From Actinomycetes bacterium (GTDB taxonomy: Bacteria; Actinomycetota; Acidimicrobiia; Acidimicrobiales; Palsa-688): 54,846 nt of DNA. The translations under genes and the position numbers were made by a program. This document shows positions 31,561-40,554 of this stretch, piece by piece; position 1 is the first letter of the stretch; the number at the start of each line of letters is the position of its first letter. The stretch is from positions 1 through 54,846 of the forward strand of contig JAJYMM010000042.1 in the NCBI GenBank assembly GCA_021787035.1, read 5' to 3'. The notes beneath the pieces were generated by a model. That model was not told the origin of the DNA. It was given only the letters and a program-made list of their open reading frames with translations, and ran no database searches.

Positions 31561-32766
31561 ATGAGGCCTTCTGTCGACAGTCCGAGCGCGGTCGCTGGCG
31601 CGCCGAAGGTGGCAGGACGGCCGCAACTGATGCGAGTCCTGAACGAGCGCCTACTAATGGAGCACATCAGAGCCCTTGGCCGCGTATCCCGCGTGGAACT
31701 GGCCCGCAGGACTGGGTTGTCCAAACCGACCGTAGCCCTGGCCCTGGCCTCCCTTGAACAAGACGGCTTGATCAAGGTGGCCGGTCTGCGGACGGGTTTT
31801 CGCGGGCCCGCCGCCGTGTTGTACGAGATCCGCCCGGACGTCGGCTTTGTGCTCGGCCTGGACGTGGGGCGCGAGTACCTGCGAGGGGCATTGGCCGACA
31901 TGAGCGGCTCGGTGCGCGCGCGCTCGTCTCGAGAGGCTCGTTCGGCGGGGGCGAAGGACCGATTGGCGGAGCTGGTTGCCTTGGCAGACGAGTTGGTGGC
32001 GATCGCCGGTGCCACGCATAGCCGGGTGACGCAGGTCGTGATAGGAAGCCCCGGTGTCTACGACCCTAGGAGAGCGGCCCTCAGCATGGCGGCCAACTTC
32101 CCCGGGTGGGAGAGCCCAGACGTTATGCTCGAGCTGCAGCAGTCCTTCAAGGCGACAACCATTGTCGAAAACGACATCAACGTGGCGGCGCTCGCGGAGC
32201 GCGATATGGGCCATGGCCGTGATGCACGGAGCTTTTGCGTCGTCTCCATAGGAACGGGGATAGGTATGGGCCTCGTCATCGACGGCCATCTCTATCCAGG
32301 CGCCCACGGGGCGGCCGGTGAGATCGCTTATCTACCACTTGCATCGCCGGATGTGCGCAGTTCCGAAGCGCGAAGGCACGGTCCGCTCGAGGCTGCCGCC
32401 TCGGCGTCGGCCGTGGTAAGGGCGGCGCGTGGAGTGGGGATGCGAGGCGCGCGCTCGGCCCGTCAGGTGTTCGAGGCCGCCGCCAATGGCGACCCCCGTG
32501 CGGAGGTCATCGTGGAACGAGAGGCGGAGTTGGTCGCCCAAGCTGTCTCGTCGGTCGTGGCGGTCGTCGACCCCCAGCTCGTCGTGCTCCTCGGCGGGAT
32601 CGGCCAAGCACCTGGTTTTGCGGAGAAGGTGGTCGCACAGCTCGAAAGACTGATGCCATTTGCTCCCGAGGTCCGAGTATCTGCTTTAGGGCACGAAGCG
32701 GTCGTAGACGGTTGCCTCGTTTTGGGGTTGGAGCGGGCTTGGCAAAGACTGCTCGACCGCAGCTAA
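31561..32766 (+). CDS. ROK-family transcriptional regulator (NagC/XylR type)
   Basis: About 401 residues from ATG 31561 (frame open from 31444). The N-terminal winged helix is LGRVSRVELARRTGLSKPTV, then LASLEQDGLIKV. The ROK domain holds FVLGLDVGREYLRGALADM, NDINVAALAERDMG, GTGIGMGLVIDG and GAHGAAGEIAYLPL. As in the neighbouring kinase, the CxCGxxGC zinc motif is missing (DVRSSEARRHGPLEAAAS). It is divergent from the kinase-transporter operon and probably represses it until a sugar ligand binds. Confidence 0.9.
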   Translation: MRPSVDSPSAVAGAPKVAGRPQLMRVLNERLLMEHIRALGRVSRVELARRTGLSKPTVALALASLEQDGLIKVAGLRTGFRGPAAVLYEIRPDVGFVLGLDVGREYLRGALADMSGSVRARSSREARSAGAKDRLAELVALADELVAIAGATHSRVTQVVIGSPGVYDPRRAALSMAANFPGWESPDVMLELQQSFKATTIVENDINVAALAERDMGHGRDARSFCVVSIGTGIGMGLVIDGHLYPGAHGAAGEIAYLPLASPDVRSSEARRHGPLEAAASASAVVRAARGVGMRGARSARQVFEAAANGDPRAEVIVEREAELVAQAVSSVVAVVDPQLVVLLGGIGQAPGFAEKVVAQLERLMPFAPEVRVSALGHEAVVDGCLVLGLERAWQRLLDRS

Positions 32767-32838
32767 GCGCCAAGCACCTAGGTAGGCCTCGGCGTTGGGC
32801 CACCGCCGGCTCGGTGAGCTGAGATAGGTTCTTCGGTC

Positions 32839-33465
32839 ATGACCAGTTCGGGGAGAGACGCCAGCTTACGTCCTTACCGGGCCGGGGATCTTGCCGACCT
32901 CTACGACGTCTGTACCCGTACGGGGGACTCGGGAGACGACGCTACGGGGAAACTGGCGCAGCCGGAGCTGCTCGGCGACATCTTCGTGGGCCCTTACGTA
33001 GAACGCGAGCCAGGGCTCGCATTTGTGATCGAAGGCGGGGGCCGAGCTGTTGGCTACGTGCTTGGGACCGCCGACACGCAGGCTTTTGTGGGCTGGTACT
33101 CCTCCGTGTGGGCCCCTCGTTTTGGTGCGGTCTACGCTCCGCCAAAGGGGCCGCCACGGAGCACGGAAGAGCAACTACTAGTTCGTTTTTACCACCCTGA
33201 GCAGATGCTGCGACCAGAGCTCGCCGGGTACCCGGCCCACCTGCACATAGATATCTTGCCGCCATACCAGGGGGTCGGTTGGGGTAGGCGCCTTATGGAG
33301 GTTTTTCTGGACGCGGCGGCTGCTGCGGGCGCGCCGGCAGTGCATCTCGGGGTGGCCGCTCTCAACGAAAGTGCGCAGGGGTTCTACAAAAGACTTGGGT
33401 TCCACCCGATCGACGTCCCCGGCGCTGAGGGCGCACTGTTTTTCGGCCGCTCCACTTCTCGCTAG
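32839..33465 (+). CDS. GNAT-family N-acetyltransferase
   Basis: The protein has 208 residues. ASLRPYRAGDLADLYDVC is the N-terminal beta-alpha unit. The acetyl-CoA motif is HLHIDILPPYQGVGWGRRLM and the C-terminal part is AVHLGVAALNESAQGFYKRL. The layout resembles the GNAT domain linked to O-GlcNAcase proteins. It lies 72 bp after the ROK regulator and may belong to amino-sugar use. The acceptor is unknown. Confidence 0.85.
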   Translation: MTSSGRDASLRPYRAGDLADLYDVCTRTGDSGDDATGKLAQPELLGDIFVGPYVEREPGLAFVIEGGGRAVGYVLGTADTQAFVGWYSSVWAPRFGAVYAPPKGPPRSTEEQLLVRFYHPEQMLRPELAGYPAHLHIDILPPYQGVGWGRRLMEVFLDAAAAAGAPAVHLGVAALNESAQGFYKRLGFHPIDVPGAEGALFFGRSTSR

Positions 33466-33540
33466 CAACGTCGGGTGCGTGCCCGTTCGCGCGACATACC
33501 GACGCCCGTGCGGCGGTGGCCATGGCTTGCGGTTGCCTGA

Positions 33541-35616
33541 TTAGTCCCCTCCGGCGCCGTCGGTCCGGGCTAGGGCACTCGGCCACCAGATGCGTTTGCC
33601 GATGTCAGTGACGAGAGCTGGCACGAGCACAGAGCGCACGACGAGCGTGTCGAGCAGCACCCCGAAGGCGACGATGAAGCTGATCTCGACCAGGGCGACC
33701 AGCGGAAGGATCGCCAGGGCGGAGAAGGTGGCCGCGAGCACGATGCCTGCGGACGTGATGACGCCGCCGGTGACGCCAACGCCGACGGCCGTCCCATCCC
33801 GTGTCCCCCGCACGAGAGCCTCTTCGCGGATCCGGCTGACAAGGAAGATGTTGTAGTCCACGCCCAGCGCCACGAGGAAGATAAATGCCAGAAGGGGGAC
33901 CGTCTGGTCCACCCCGGCGAAGCCGAAGGCGTGGAAGGCCAGCGAGCTGACGCCCATGGTGGCCGCGAACGAGAGCACCACTGTCAAGACCAGGAGGACC
34001 GGGGCCACGATCGCCCGGAGCAAGATGCCAAGGATCATCATGACGACGAGGAGGACGAGCGGCATGACGACGTAGCGGTCGGTGGTGGCCGCATTGTCGG
34101 TGTCAAGTGTCGTGGCGATGTTGCCGCCGACCAGGGCGTGGGAGTTGGGGACGGCGGCTACGTTGGCGCGAATCGCGCGGATGGCCCCATAGCTCGCGCC
34201 ACTGTCGGGAGCGCTCGATAAGACGGCGAGGATCTCGACTTGGCCGCTGGCAGTGGCCACAGGGAACGCCCTCGTGACCCCGCGGACCTCCTGCACGCCA
34301 TGGAGGACGGGCCCGGTCTTCGAGGCATCCGCGACCACGATGACCGGCTCGCCGCCCCCGGCAGGGAAGTGCTCGGCATAGAGCCTCTGCCCGGCGACCG
34401 ATGGTGGCGTGTTCACAAAGGCCTGCGTCGGTCGCAACCCGAGGTCGAACCACACCAGCCCGACCGACGCCACGAGAAGCGCTGAGGCTGTCCCAACCCA
34501 GATTGGCCGGGGATGGCTGATGATGCCTTTGGCGGCCTTGGCCCAAAAGCCCGCACCCTCCGCCGGCTCGGACTGGTAGGCGGGCTGTGCTGGCCAGAAC
34601 AGGCGCCTGCCGAGAACGACGAGCAGCGCAGGCAAGAACGTCAGCTGCGCCAAGAGGGCTGAGACGATCCCTACCGCCCCGATGGGACCAAGCCCGCTCT
34701 CGGAGTTGAGCTTGGCGGCGAGGAGGCACAAGAGGCCGAGCACCACGGTCGAAGCCGAGGCGAGGATTACGGGCGACACCCGTTGCAGCGCGGCGCGCAT
34801 GGCCTCGTGATGGTCCTCGTGCCGGCGTAGCTCCTCGCGGTACCTAGCCGTGAGCAGGAGGGCGTAGTCCGTACCCGCACCGAACACCAAGACCGTGAGG
34901 ATGCCGCCGCTCTCGCCGCTCACGATCACGCCGGCGTGCTGGGCCAGCTGGTAGACGGCCCACTCGGCTAGGCCTATGGCGCCGACGACACTTAGGAGCG
35001 GTGCCAGCCAGAGGACAGGGCTGCGGTAGATAAGCAGCAAGAGGACGATCACGACCAAGCCGGTGATGACCAAGAGGATCCCGCTCACGCCCTTGAAGGC
35101 TCCGGCCGTGTCGGCCAGGAGCCCGGCCGCCCCGGTGACGTAGCCCTTGAGCCCCGGGCCGCCCGACACGATCTTGCGGACCGCCTTGATGTCCTCGGTC
35201 AGCTTTGTGGCATCGGGTTGCCTCATGAAGAAGGAGTAGGAAAGGGCCTTCCCGTCCCGGGAGGCCCGGATCGCTTGAGGCTTGAAATCAGGCACTCGCT
35301 GGGCGGCCAGGGACCTCTGGTTGGCCACCACCTCCCGATCGGCGGCGGTAATGGCACCGCCGGGAGTCACATACACCACGGCGCCAGGCACCTCCTGGCC
35401 CCCGGGGAACTGGGCCAGGGCATTGTTGACCTTGGTCGACTGAGCGCTGACCGGGAGGTACGCGATGGCGTTGTTGCTCTCGACCTTGGGCAGCTTCCCG
35501 GCGAAGGGACCGGTGAGGGCGGCCACCACCAGCCACAACACCACCAACACCCACTTGGACCGCCGACCAGCAGGCAACGTGAGGACGTCCCTCAATAAAG
35601 TGCTGGCGCGCGTCAC
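33541..35616 (-). CDS. MMPL/RND-family membrane transporter
   Basis: The protein has 691 residues from GTG 35616, overlapping the hspR stop by GTGA. After helix 1 ([20 protein letters not shown]) an extracytoplasmic loop starts [20 protein letters not shown]. Both halves hold the GxDY proton-relay signature: [19 protein letters not shown] and [19 protein letters not shown]. Twelve helices are expected. MMPL proteins export lipids or siderophores, or mediate drug efflux. Translational coupling to a HspR-type regulator is unusual. Confidence 0.92.
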   Translation of the reverse strand: MTRASTLLRDVLTLPAGRRSKWVLVVLWLVVAALTGPFAGKLPKVESNNAIAYLPVSAQSTKVNNALAQFPGGQEVPGAVVYVTPGGAITAADREVVANQRSLAAQRVPDFKPQAIRASRDGKALSYSFFMRQPDATKLTEDIKAVRKIVSGGPGLKGYVTGAAGLLADTAGAFKGVSGILLVITGLVVIVLLLLIYRSPVLWLAPLLSVVGAIGLAEWAVYQLAQHAGVIVSGESGGILTVLVFGAGTDYALLLTARYREELRRHEDHHEAMRAALQRVSPVILASASTVVLGLLCLLAAKLNSESGLGPIGAVGIVSALLAQLTFLPALLVVLGRRLFWPAQPAYQSEPAEGAGFWAKAAKGIISHPRPIWVGTASALLVASVGLVWFDLGLRPTQAFVNTPPSVAGQRLYAEHFPAGGGEPVIVVADASKTGPVLHGVQEVRGVTRAFPVATASGQVEILAVLSSAPDSGASYGAIRAIRANVAAVPNSHALVGGNIATTLDTDNAATTDRYVVMPLVLLVVMMILGILLRAIVAPVLLVLTVVLSFAATMGVSSLAFHAFGFAGVDQTVPLLAFIFLVALGVDYNIFLVSRIREEALVRGTRDGTAVGVGVTGGVITSAGIVLAATFSALAILPLVALVEISFIVAFGVLLDTLVVRSVLVPALVTDIGKRIWWPSALARTDGAGGD

Positions 35617-35951
35617 CGGCCGGGCCCGTCTCGCCCACCCGGGCGTTTGGCCGTTTGCCTTTCAGCCTCGGCACCGAGGCGTTCGACTTCGGCCCGGAGA
35701 CGTCGTACCTCCTCTTGGAGCTCGAGTACCCGTTTGATGCCGGCGATATTGAGGCCGCCTTCGGTCAGCAGTGCAATCTCGCGCAGGCGCGTCACGTCGT
35801 GACCGCTGTAGAGGCGGGTGCCACCAGCGCTGCGTGCAGGCTCTACCAGCCCCTCGCGCTCGTAGACGCGCAATGTCTGAGGGTGGAGGCCAGAAAGCTC
35901 GGCTGCCACCGAGATCGCGAACACACCTTGGTCGAGCTCAGGCCAGTCCAT
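35613..35951 (-). CDS. hspR: MerR-family heat-shock regulator, HspR-like
   Basis: The protein has 112 residues from ATG 35951, with AAGGTGGAGG seven bases upstream. The DNA-binding region reads [20 protein letters not shown], then [20 protein letters not shown], close to actinobacterial HspR. A coiled coil follows ([20 protein letters not shown]). It is divergent from hsp20, which it probably represses. No good CTTGAGT-N7-ACTCAAG HAIR site is seen; TCTGAGT at 36049-36055 is a possible half-site. It overlaps the MMPL gene. Confidence 0.85.
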   Translation of the reverse strand: MDWPELDQGVFAISVAAELSGLHPQTLRVYEREGLVEPARSAGGTRLYSGHDVTRLREIALLTEGGLNIAGIKRVLELQEEVRRLRAEVERLGAEAERQTAKRPGGRDGPGR

Positions 35952-36047
35952 CAAGGCCTCCACCTTGCCCGGCGCCTGGGATCGTCCGGTTGCACCTCCA
36001 GCCTGAAGTAGGGGCCGTCACCTTTGTCACGGTGCCTCAGAACCATT

Positions 36048-36090
36048 ATCTGAGTCGAGTCTTGCAGATCGCTGGCATATCAGCTATCAT
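36048..36090 (+). promoter_or_regulatory. Promoter of hsp20 with overlapping inverted repeat
   Basis: TTGCAG (36062-36067), 17 bases and TATCAT (36085-36090) form a good sigma70-type promoter about 80 bp before the hsp20 ATG. ATCTG-N12-CAGAT (36048-36069) overlaps the -35 box and could be the repressor site. Confidence 0.6.
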
Positions 36091-36170
36091 AACACTCGGC
36101 CCTCGGCACCTAGATAATAGGAGGGCCAAGCAGTTCTTCCAATTGGGACCAGAGGAAGGAGGACCAAAAG

Positions 36171-36605
36171 ATGTTGATGCGGACGGATCCGTTTCGGGAG
36201 CTGGACCGTCTGAGCCAGCAAGTGTTCGGTACCGCCGCCCGCCCTAGCGCGATGCCGATCGATGCCTACCGTAAGGGCAACGCCTTCTATGTCCACTTCG
36301 ACCTCCCCGGCGTCGACCCTGCCTCGATAGACCTCACCGTGGAGCAAAACGTGCTCATGGTGAAGGCCGAGAGGCCTCCCACCGCAGGTACCGGTGTCGA
36401 GATGATCGTGAGCGAGAGGCCGGGAGGCACCTTCACACGCCAGCTGTTCCTCGGTGAGACGCTAGATACCGAGCACATCAAGGCCGACTACAACGCGGGG
36501 GTACTGACCCTTACCATCCCGGTCGTAGAAGCGGCCAAGCCCCGCAAGCTCGCGATCACTACCCACGAGGACAACAAGCAACTCGTGGGTAGCGCCACCA
36601 ACTGA
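36171..36605 (+). CDS. hsp20: Small heat-shock protein, Hsp20/alpha-crystallin family
   Basis: The protein has 144 residues from ATG 36171 with GGAAGGAGGACC upstream. The start [20 protein letters not shown] is typical. The alpha-crystallin domain runs from [20 protein letters not shown] to [20 protein letters not shown] and keeps the GVLTL motif. A C-terminal I-x-I/V-type anchor is not obvious; it ends QLVGSATN. It is an ATP-independent holdase for unfolding proteins. A 14-bp unit that includes the stop codon is repeated three times at its 3' end. Confidence 0.95.
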   Translation: MLMRTDPFRELDRLSQQVFGTAARPSAMPIDAYRKGNAFYVHFDLPGVDPASIDLTVEQNVLMVKAERPPTAGTGVEMIVSERPGGTFTRQLFLGETLDTEHIKADYNAGVLTLTIPVVEAAKPRKLAITTHEDNKQLVGSATN

Positions 36606-36633
36606 GCGCCACCAACTGAGCGCCGCCAACTGA
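36592..36633. repeat. 14-bp unit x3 spanning the hsp20 stop codon
   Basis: GCGCCACCAACTGA occurs at 36592-36605 and 36606-36619, and GCGCCGCCAACTGA at 36620-36633. The first copy ends with the hsp20 stop codon, so the extra copies are untranslated. Confidence 0.9.
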
Positions 36634-36652
36634 GCGCTCGGAGCAATTTGTT

Positions 36653-36690
36653 CGGCCGAGCCTGGCATTTCACGTTGCCTGGCTCGGCCG
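36653..36690. terminator. Bidirectional hairpin between hsp20 and radical SAM gene
   Basis: CGGCCGAGCC (36653-36662) pairs perfectly with GGCTCGGCCG (36681-36690), with a partly paired loop. It lies between two convergent genes and fits a shared terminator without a clear T tract. Confidence 0.6.
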
Positions 36691-36694
36691 GGCT

Positions 36695-37816
36695 CTAGTG
36701 GGGTAGGGCGGGGTAGGCGCAGGCCGGGTCTTCTCCAAGGGGGTCACCAGAGGCTGCGAACGCTCGGGCACGGGATCCGCCGCAGACCTCTCGGAACTCG
36801 CAACGGCCGCAGCGCCCGCTGAAGCGCGCCTCGCGGATGGCAATAAGGAGAGGGTGCTTGCGGTAGATCGCCACTGGGTCTTCGTCGCGCACATTGGCCA
36901 GAGCCAAGGGGAGGAAGCCCGCCGGGTAGGCGGTGCCGTCGTGAGCGATGAAGAAGATCCCGTGGCCGTCGCGGGTGCCGGCGCTCGCCAGGCGAGGCTC
37001 GCCCAGCGGCTCGCCCATGAGCCTTACGAGCTCGCTGGTCAGGTGCCGATAGAGCGGGCCGAGAGAGAAAGCAGAGGCGGGATCTGTGCCGGCTGGGAGC
37101 GCCCGGCGCCAGGCGGCGACTCGCCGGCACCACGGTCCCTCGACGCTGCGAACCGCGAAACCGTAGCGCGACGCCTCGAAGAGGAAATGGGCGACGTCTT
37201 CGTTGTCCCCTGGCGAGAGCTCCTGTTCTGCTTGGCCCCGCCCGATTTTCACAAGGAAGAACACCTCCCAAGATGCGGCCCCCACGTCTTTCACGATGGC
37301 GGCAATTGCGGCCAACTGGCTGACGTTGTAACCCATAGCGGTGGTGTTGACCTGCAGCTTGAAGCCGAGCGAGCTAAGGCGGCGCAACGCAGCCAGGGTG
37401 TCTTCGAAGTGGCCGGGGACACCACGGACGCCATCATGGGTGGCAGCGTCCCCCCCGTCGAGGCTGATGGACACGCTCTCGACGCCGAGGCCGCGCAGGT
37501 GGGCGAGGGCACCTTCCTCGAGCCTTGGCGTGACGCTGGGAGCCAGCGCGACTGGCAGGCCCAGCTGGCGTGCTCTGCTCACTAGGTCGGAGAGGTCTGG
37601 GCGCTCCATCACGTCACCGCCTGTCAGGACGAGCACGGGGCGCCTCGGGCGAAAGCCGGCGAACTGGTCGATGAGCCGAGCGCCCTCCGCGGGGCTTAGC
37701 TGGCCTGGCAACGGGTAAGGCACGGCCTCGGCTCGGCAATGACGGCAGGCCAGCCCGCAGGCACGGGTGGTCTCCCAGAAAATAAGGACCGGGGCTTCGT
37801 CGAAGTTCACAGCCAA
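36695..37816 (-). CDS. Radical SAM/SPASM domain protein
   Basis: The protein has 373 residues from TTG 37816 (GTG 37810 is equally possible). The cluster motif is ETTRACGLACRHCRAEA (Cys20, 24, 27), followed by VLTGGDVMERPDL and ESVSISLDGGDAATHDGVRG. The C-terminal SPASM-like region has SGRCGRCEFREVCGGSRARA and DPACAYP, for auxiliary iron-sulfur clusters. The pattern resembles the TIGR04053-like relatives of heme d1/AhbD enzymes. No substrate peptide or heme gene is adjacent, so the reaction is unknown. Confidence 0.88.
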   Translation of the reverse strand: MAVNFDEAPVLIFWETTRACGLACRHCRAEAVPYPLPGQLSPAEGARLIDQFAGFRPRRPVLVLTGGDVMERPDLSDLVSRARQLGLPVALAPSVTPRLEEGALAHLRGLGVESVSISLDGGDAATHDGVRGVPGHFEDTLAALRRLSSLGFKLQVNTTAMGYNVSQLAAIAAIVKDVGAASWEVFFLVKIGRGQAEQELSPGDNEDVAHFLFEASRYGFAVRSVEGPWCRRVAAWRRALPAGTDPASAFSLGPLYRHLTSELVRLMGEPLGEPRLASAGTRDGHGIFFIAHDGTAYPAGFLPLALANVRDEDPVAIYRKHPLLIAIREARFSGRCGRCEFREVCGGSRARAFAASGDPLGEDPACAYPALPH

Positions 37817-38010
37817 GACGATGTCAGGGACCGGCGAGATGCGCTAGAGCCGAAGGGCACATGTCGATGGGGAAGGAGCGCGATGGACAGCCCCAACCTC
37901 CCCCGTAACCGAAAATGCCCACCGTTATGAACGCCCACCGCTATGAGGGTGGTGCCCAGCTCGGGATAGCTTTGACGTGCGACGGGCCAGAGGCAACTCA
38001 GAAGGGCTAG

Positions 38011-38919
38011 ATGACGAAGGTCTTCCTCGTAGACGGGACATACGAACTGTTCCGCCACTTCTACGGTGCGCCGGCACACCGAAGTGGTTCCGGCGAGGAG
38101 GTGGGTGCCACGCGCGCGGTGCTCGGGTCGCTTCTCGGCATGTTGGAAGGTGGCGTCACTCATCTTGGGGTAGCGACGGACCATGTGATCGAGTCCTGGC
38201 GCAACGCGGCTTGGCCGGCCTACAAGAGCTCGGAGGGGGTGCCGAGCGAGCTACTCGAGCAGTTCGACCTGTTCGAGGAGGCGCTCAGCAACCTTGGCTT
38301 GACGGTGTGGGCGATGAGTGACCTCGAGGCGGACGACGCTCTGGCATCGGCTGCGGCGGTGCTGGCAGACCTCGGAGAGGTCAGCCAGGTCGTCATCTGC
38401 ACGCCCGACAAGGACCTCGGACAGTGCGTCAGGGGGACACGCGTCGTCTGCCTCGACAGGCGCAAGGGAGCGTATGTCGATGAACAGGCCGTCCTGGAGC
38501 GTTTCGGGGTCGGCCCTCGTTCGGTACCGGACTGGCTGGCCCTTGTGGGCGACAGCTCGGACGGCTTCCCCGGCCTGGCGGGCTGGGGGCCAAAGGCCGC
38601 AACGGCTGTCCTTGCTGTCTACGGGTCGCTGGAGGCTATCCCGCTCGAAGGCCCGGCCTGGCCGGTGGCCCTGCCCTCAGGTCGGGTGGCCAGCTTGCGA
38701 GCCGCGCTCGTAGCTGGTCGGGAGCAGGCGCTCCTCTTCAAGCGGCTGGCAACCTGCGTGGTCGAGCGCGACATCTTGCCAGATGGTGCCGCCGCACTCG
38801 ATCGGTTGCGCTGGATTGGGCCGGCCGGCGGCTTCGAGACCATGTGCGAGCGCCTCGAGTCACCTGGCCTGGCGCGCCGGGCACGCGAGCTCGCCGCTGC
38901 GCGCCCTAAAGGCCCGTAG
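38011..38919 (+). CDS. 5'-3' exonuclease / flap-endonuclease-like protein
   Basis: The protein has 302 residues. The acidic sites of the PIN-like nuclease are visible: VFLVDGTYELFRHFYG, AMSDLEADDALASAA and VVICTPDKDLGQCVRG. The helix-3-turn-helix is LVGDSSDGFPGLAGWGPKAA. This is the Pol I 5'-nuclease domain as a stand-alone protein, usual in actinobacteria, acting in flap or RNA-primer removal. It begins after a 194-bp gap following the divergent radical SAM gene, in which I see nothing clear. Confidence 0.93.
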   Translation: MTKVFLVDGTYELFRHFYGAPAHRSGSGEEVGATRAVLGSLLGMLEGGVTHLGVATDHVIESWRNAAWPAYKSSEGVPSELLEQFDLFEEALSNLGLTVWAMSDLEADDALASAAAVLADLGEVSQVVICTPDKDLGQCVRGTRVVCLDRRKGAYVDEQAVLERFGVGPRSVPDWLALVGDSSDGFPGLAGWGPKAATAVLAVYGSLEAIPLEGPAWPVALPSGRVASLRAALVAGREQALLFKRLATCVVERDILPDGAAALDRLRWIGPAGGFETMCERLESPGLARRARELAAARPKGP

Positions 38920-38964
38920 GGATCTGAGCGCCAGCCCTGGCCGTGCAAGGGTCTCGACCCGGCC

Positions 38965-39687
38965 TCAGTAACCGCCGGCCAGGTTGAGCTGCGGCAGCTC
39001 AACGGCTTGGCGGAGAAGTTCGTGGTAATGCCCCCGGTCCACTGCAACGGCTCCCAGGCTGGCGAGGTGCGGGGTAACCCACTGCACATCGAGCAACGTC
39101 CCGCCTCCTCGCCGTAGAGCGCCCACGAGCGCGACGAGGGCGACCTTGGAAGCGTCGCGTTGGTTGTGGAACATCGACTCGCCGGCGAAGAGACCGCCGA
39201 TCGCGACCCCATAGAGGCCGCCCGCCAGGTCGCCATCAGGGGCCCAGGTCTCGATGCTGTGCGCCCAGCCGAGGTCGTGCAGGTGGTTGTACGCGCGTTG
39301 GATGCGCTTGTCGATCCAGGACCCAGGGCGGCGGGGGTCCGCGCAAGAGGAGACGACCTCTGGGAACGCGCTGTCGATGGTCACCTCGTAGCGCTGGCAG
39401 GAACGCCGGAGCGAACGGCTTACTACTAGGCCTTCCAGGGGGATCACGCCTCTGGGGTCTGGCGACCACCATGCGAGCGACCTGCCAGCGGGCATCGGGA
39501 ACAGACCGCAGCGGTATGCCGCCAGGATGGTCCCGGCCTCCAGGTCTGCGCCCGTGCCGACCACCTCATTGGTGCCTGCAGCCAACCCTTGTTCCGCCGC
39601 CGAACAGGGGAAGCGCCACCTTGACGGCGGTGGTTCCCGAGGGCTCTGCACGCGGCCAGACGGCGGTGGTTCCCGAGGGCTCTGCAC
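38965..39687 (-). CDS. aat: Leucyl/phenylalanyl-tRNA-protein transferase
   Basis: The core reads GADLEAGTILAAYRCGLFPM, AWWSPDPRGVIPLE, HDLGWAHSIETW and GGLYGVAIGGLFAGESMF, all Aat signatures. It ends DVQWVTPHLASLGAVAVDRG. Aat adds Leu or Phe to N-terminal Lys/Arg, making N-degrons. The N-terminal 24 residues are a duplicated VQSPREPPPS segment from a 36-bp tandem repeat; the start may be GTG 39687 or GTG 39651. A real start after the repeat is not evident. The 3' end faces the exonuclease gene. Confidence 0.92.
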   Translation of the reverse strand: MQSPREPPPSGRVQSPREPPPSRWRFPCSAAEQGLAAGTNEVVGTGADLEAGTILAAYRCGLFPMPAGRSLAWWSPDPRGVIPLEGLVVSRSLRRSCQRYEVTIDSAFPEVVSSCADPRRPGSWIDKRIQRAYNHLHDLGWAHSIETWAPDGDLAGGLYGVAIGGLFAGESMFHNQRDASKVALVALVGALRRGGGTLLDVQWVTPHLASLGAVAVDRGHYHELLRQAVELPQLNLAGGY

Positions 39688-39695
39688 GCGGCCAG
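39624..39695. repeat. Perfect 36-bp tandem duplication at the 5' end of aat
   Basis: Bases 39624-39659 and 39660-39695 are identical (starting ACGGCGGTGGTTCCC). The unit is a multiple of three and reads VQSPREPPPS in the aat frame, so it duplicates a possible start codon as well. Confidence 0.95.
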
Positions 39696-39712
39696 TCTGG
39701 CCGCGTGAGGCC

Positions 39713-40324
39713 TCACGCAGACTTGAGCTGGTCGTCTCCCAGCCCCAAGGCGCCCTCTTCGCTGCCTGCCCCCGCCCGCAACGCGGACGCGGTCCTCGGG
39801 TCGAGCTCGGGGAGCATGAGCCGGAGCGCCCGTAATGCCCTGGCAGCGGCGCTTTTCACCGTCCCCGGAGCGCAGCCCAGGCGCTTGGCGATCTCTGCTT
39901 CAGACAGGTCGTCGTAGTAGCGGAGCAAGAGCACCTCACGCTGGCGGTCGGGCAAGCTTTGGAGGGCTTGGCGGACGAGCGCCCGGTCGTCGGAGGCTTC
40001 GGTGGCGGAGGCCTGGGCTACTTCGGGCATATCCCCGACCAGGACCCGGGAGCCCCACTTTCGCCACCCTGAACGGCACGTGTTGATGACGATCTGGCGG
40101 ACGTAAGCGTGTTGGCGCCACTGCTCCTGGCCGGCCACACGCGGCCAGGCACCCATGGCCTTTAGGAGCGAAGACTGGACGGCGTCTTCCGCGTCCTCGC
40201 GGCAACCCGTCACTGCTTGGGCAACGCGCACCAGCGCCGGGCGCGCGGACTGGGCGAGCTCTTCGAAGCGTACGGCTCCGCCACTGGTCGGCCGCTCCAT
40301 CTCTGCCTGCGCGCAAGTGGTCAT
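39713..40324 (-). CDS. ECF-type RNA polymerase sigma factor (SigE-like family)
   Basis: The protein has 203 residues from ATG 40324, with GAGGAGACGAGG upstream. Region 2 reads LVRVAQAVTGCREDAEDAVQ, then WRQHAYVRQIVINTCRSGWR. Region 4 reads LPDRQREVLLLRYYDDLSEA, then EIAKRLGCAPGTVKSAAARA. The family is the actinobacterial SigE/SigM-like group without Fecl features. No anti-sigma gene adjoins it: aat lies downstream and accD is divergent. Target promoters are unknown. Confidence 0.92.
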   Translation of the reverse strand: MTTCAQAEMERPTSGGAVRFEELAQSARPALVRVAQAVTGCREDAEDAVQSSLLKAMGAWPRVAGQEQWRQHAYVRQIVINTCRSGWRKWGSRVLVGDMPEVAQASATEASDDRALVRQALQSLPDRQREVLLLRYYDDLSEAEIAKRLGCAPGTVKSAAARALRALRLMLPELDPRTASALRAGAGSEEGALGLGDDQLKSA

Positions 40325-40554
40325 CTGAACCTCGTCTCCTCTAGTTCTCTTAGGTACTCGGTACTTCGCGTCTTGGACCAAAGGACTAGCACTAAGTTGC
40401 CTCGGGGCCAGAGCAGCATCGATGGGGAGGGCTTGCCAAGCAGTAACGCTGGTCTTGGCCGGTTGTTCGAAGCAATTTTTCGGCACTTAGTGGCCATGTC
40501 GGCCTGTGCCCAGCACCGCTCAGGGCTGCGGCGCCAGGCACTAGGTTAGCCGAC

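Noticed and set aside
36048..36069. HAIR element (HspR site) before hsp20
   Set aside because: Only one half resembles CTTGAGT; the other half does not match ACTCAAG, so it is listed only as an inverted repeat.
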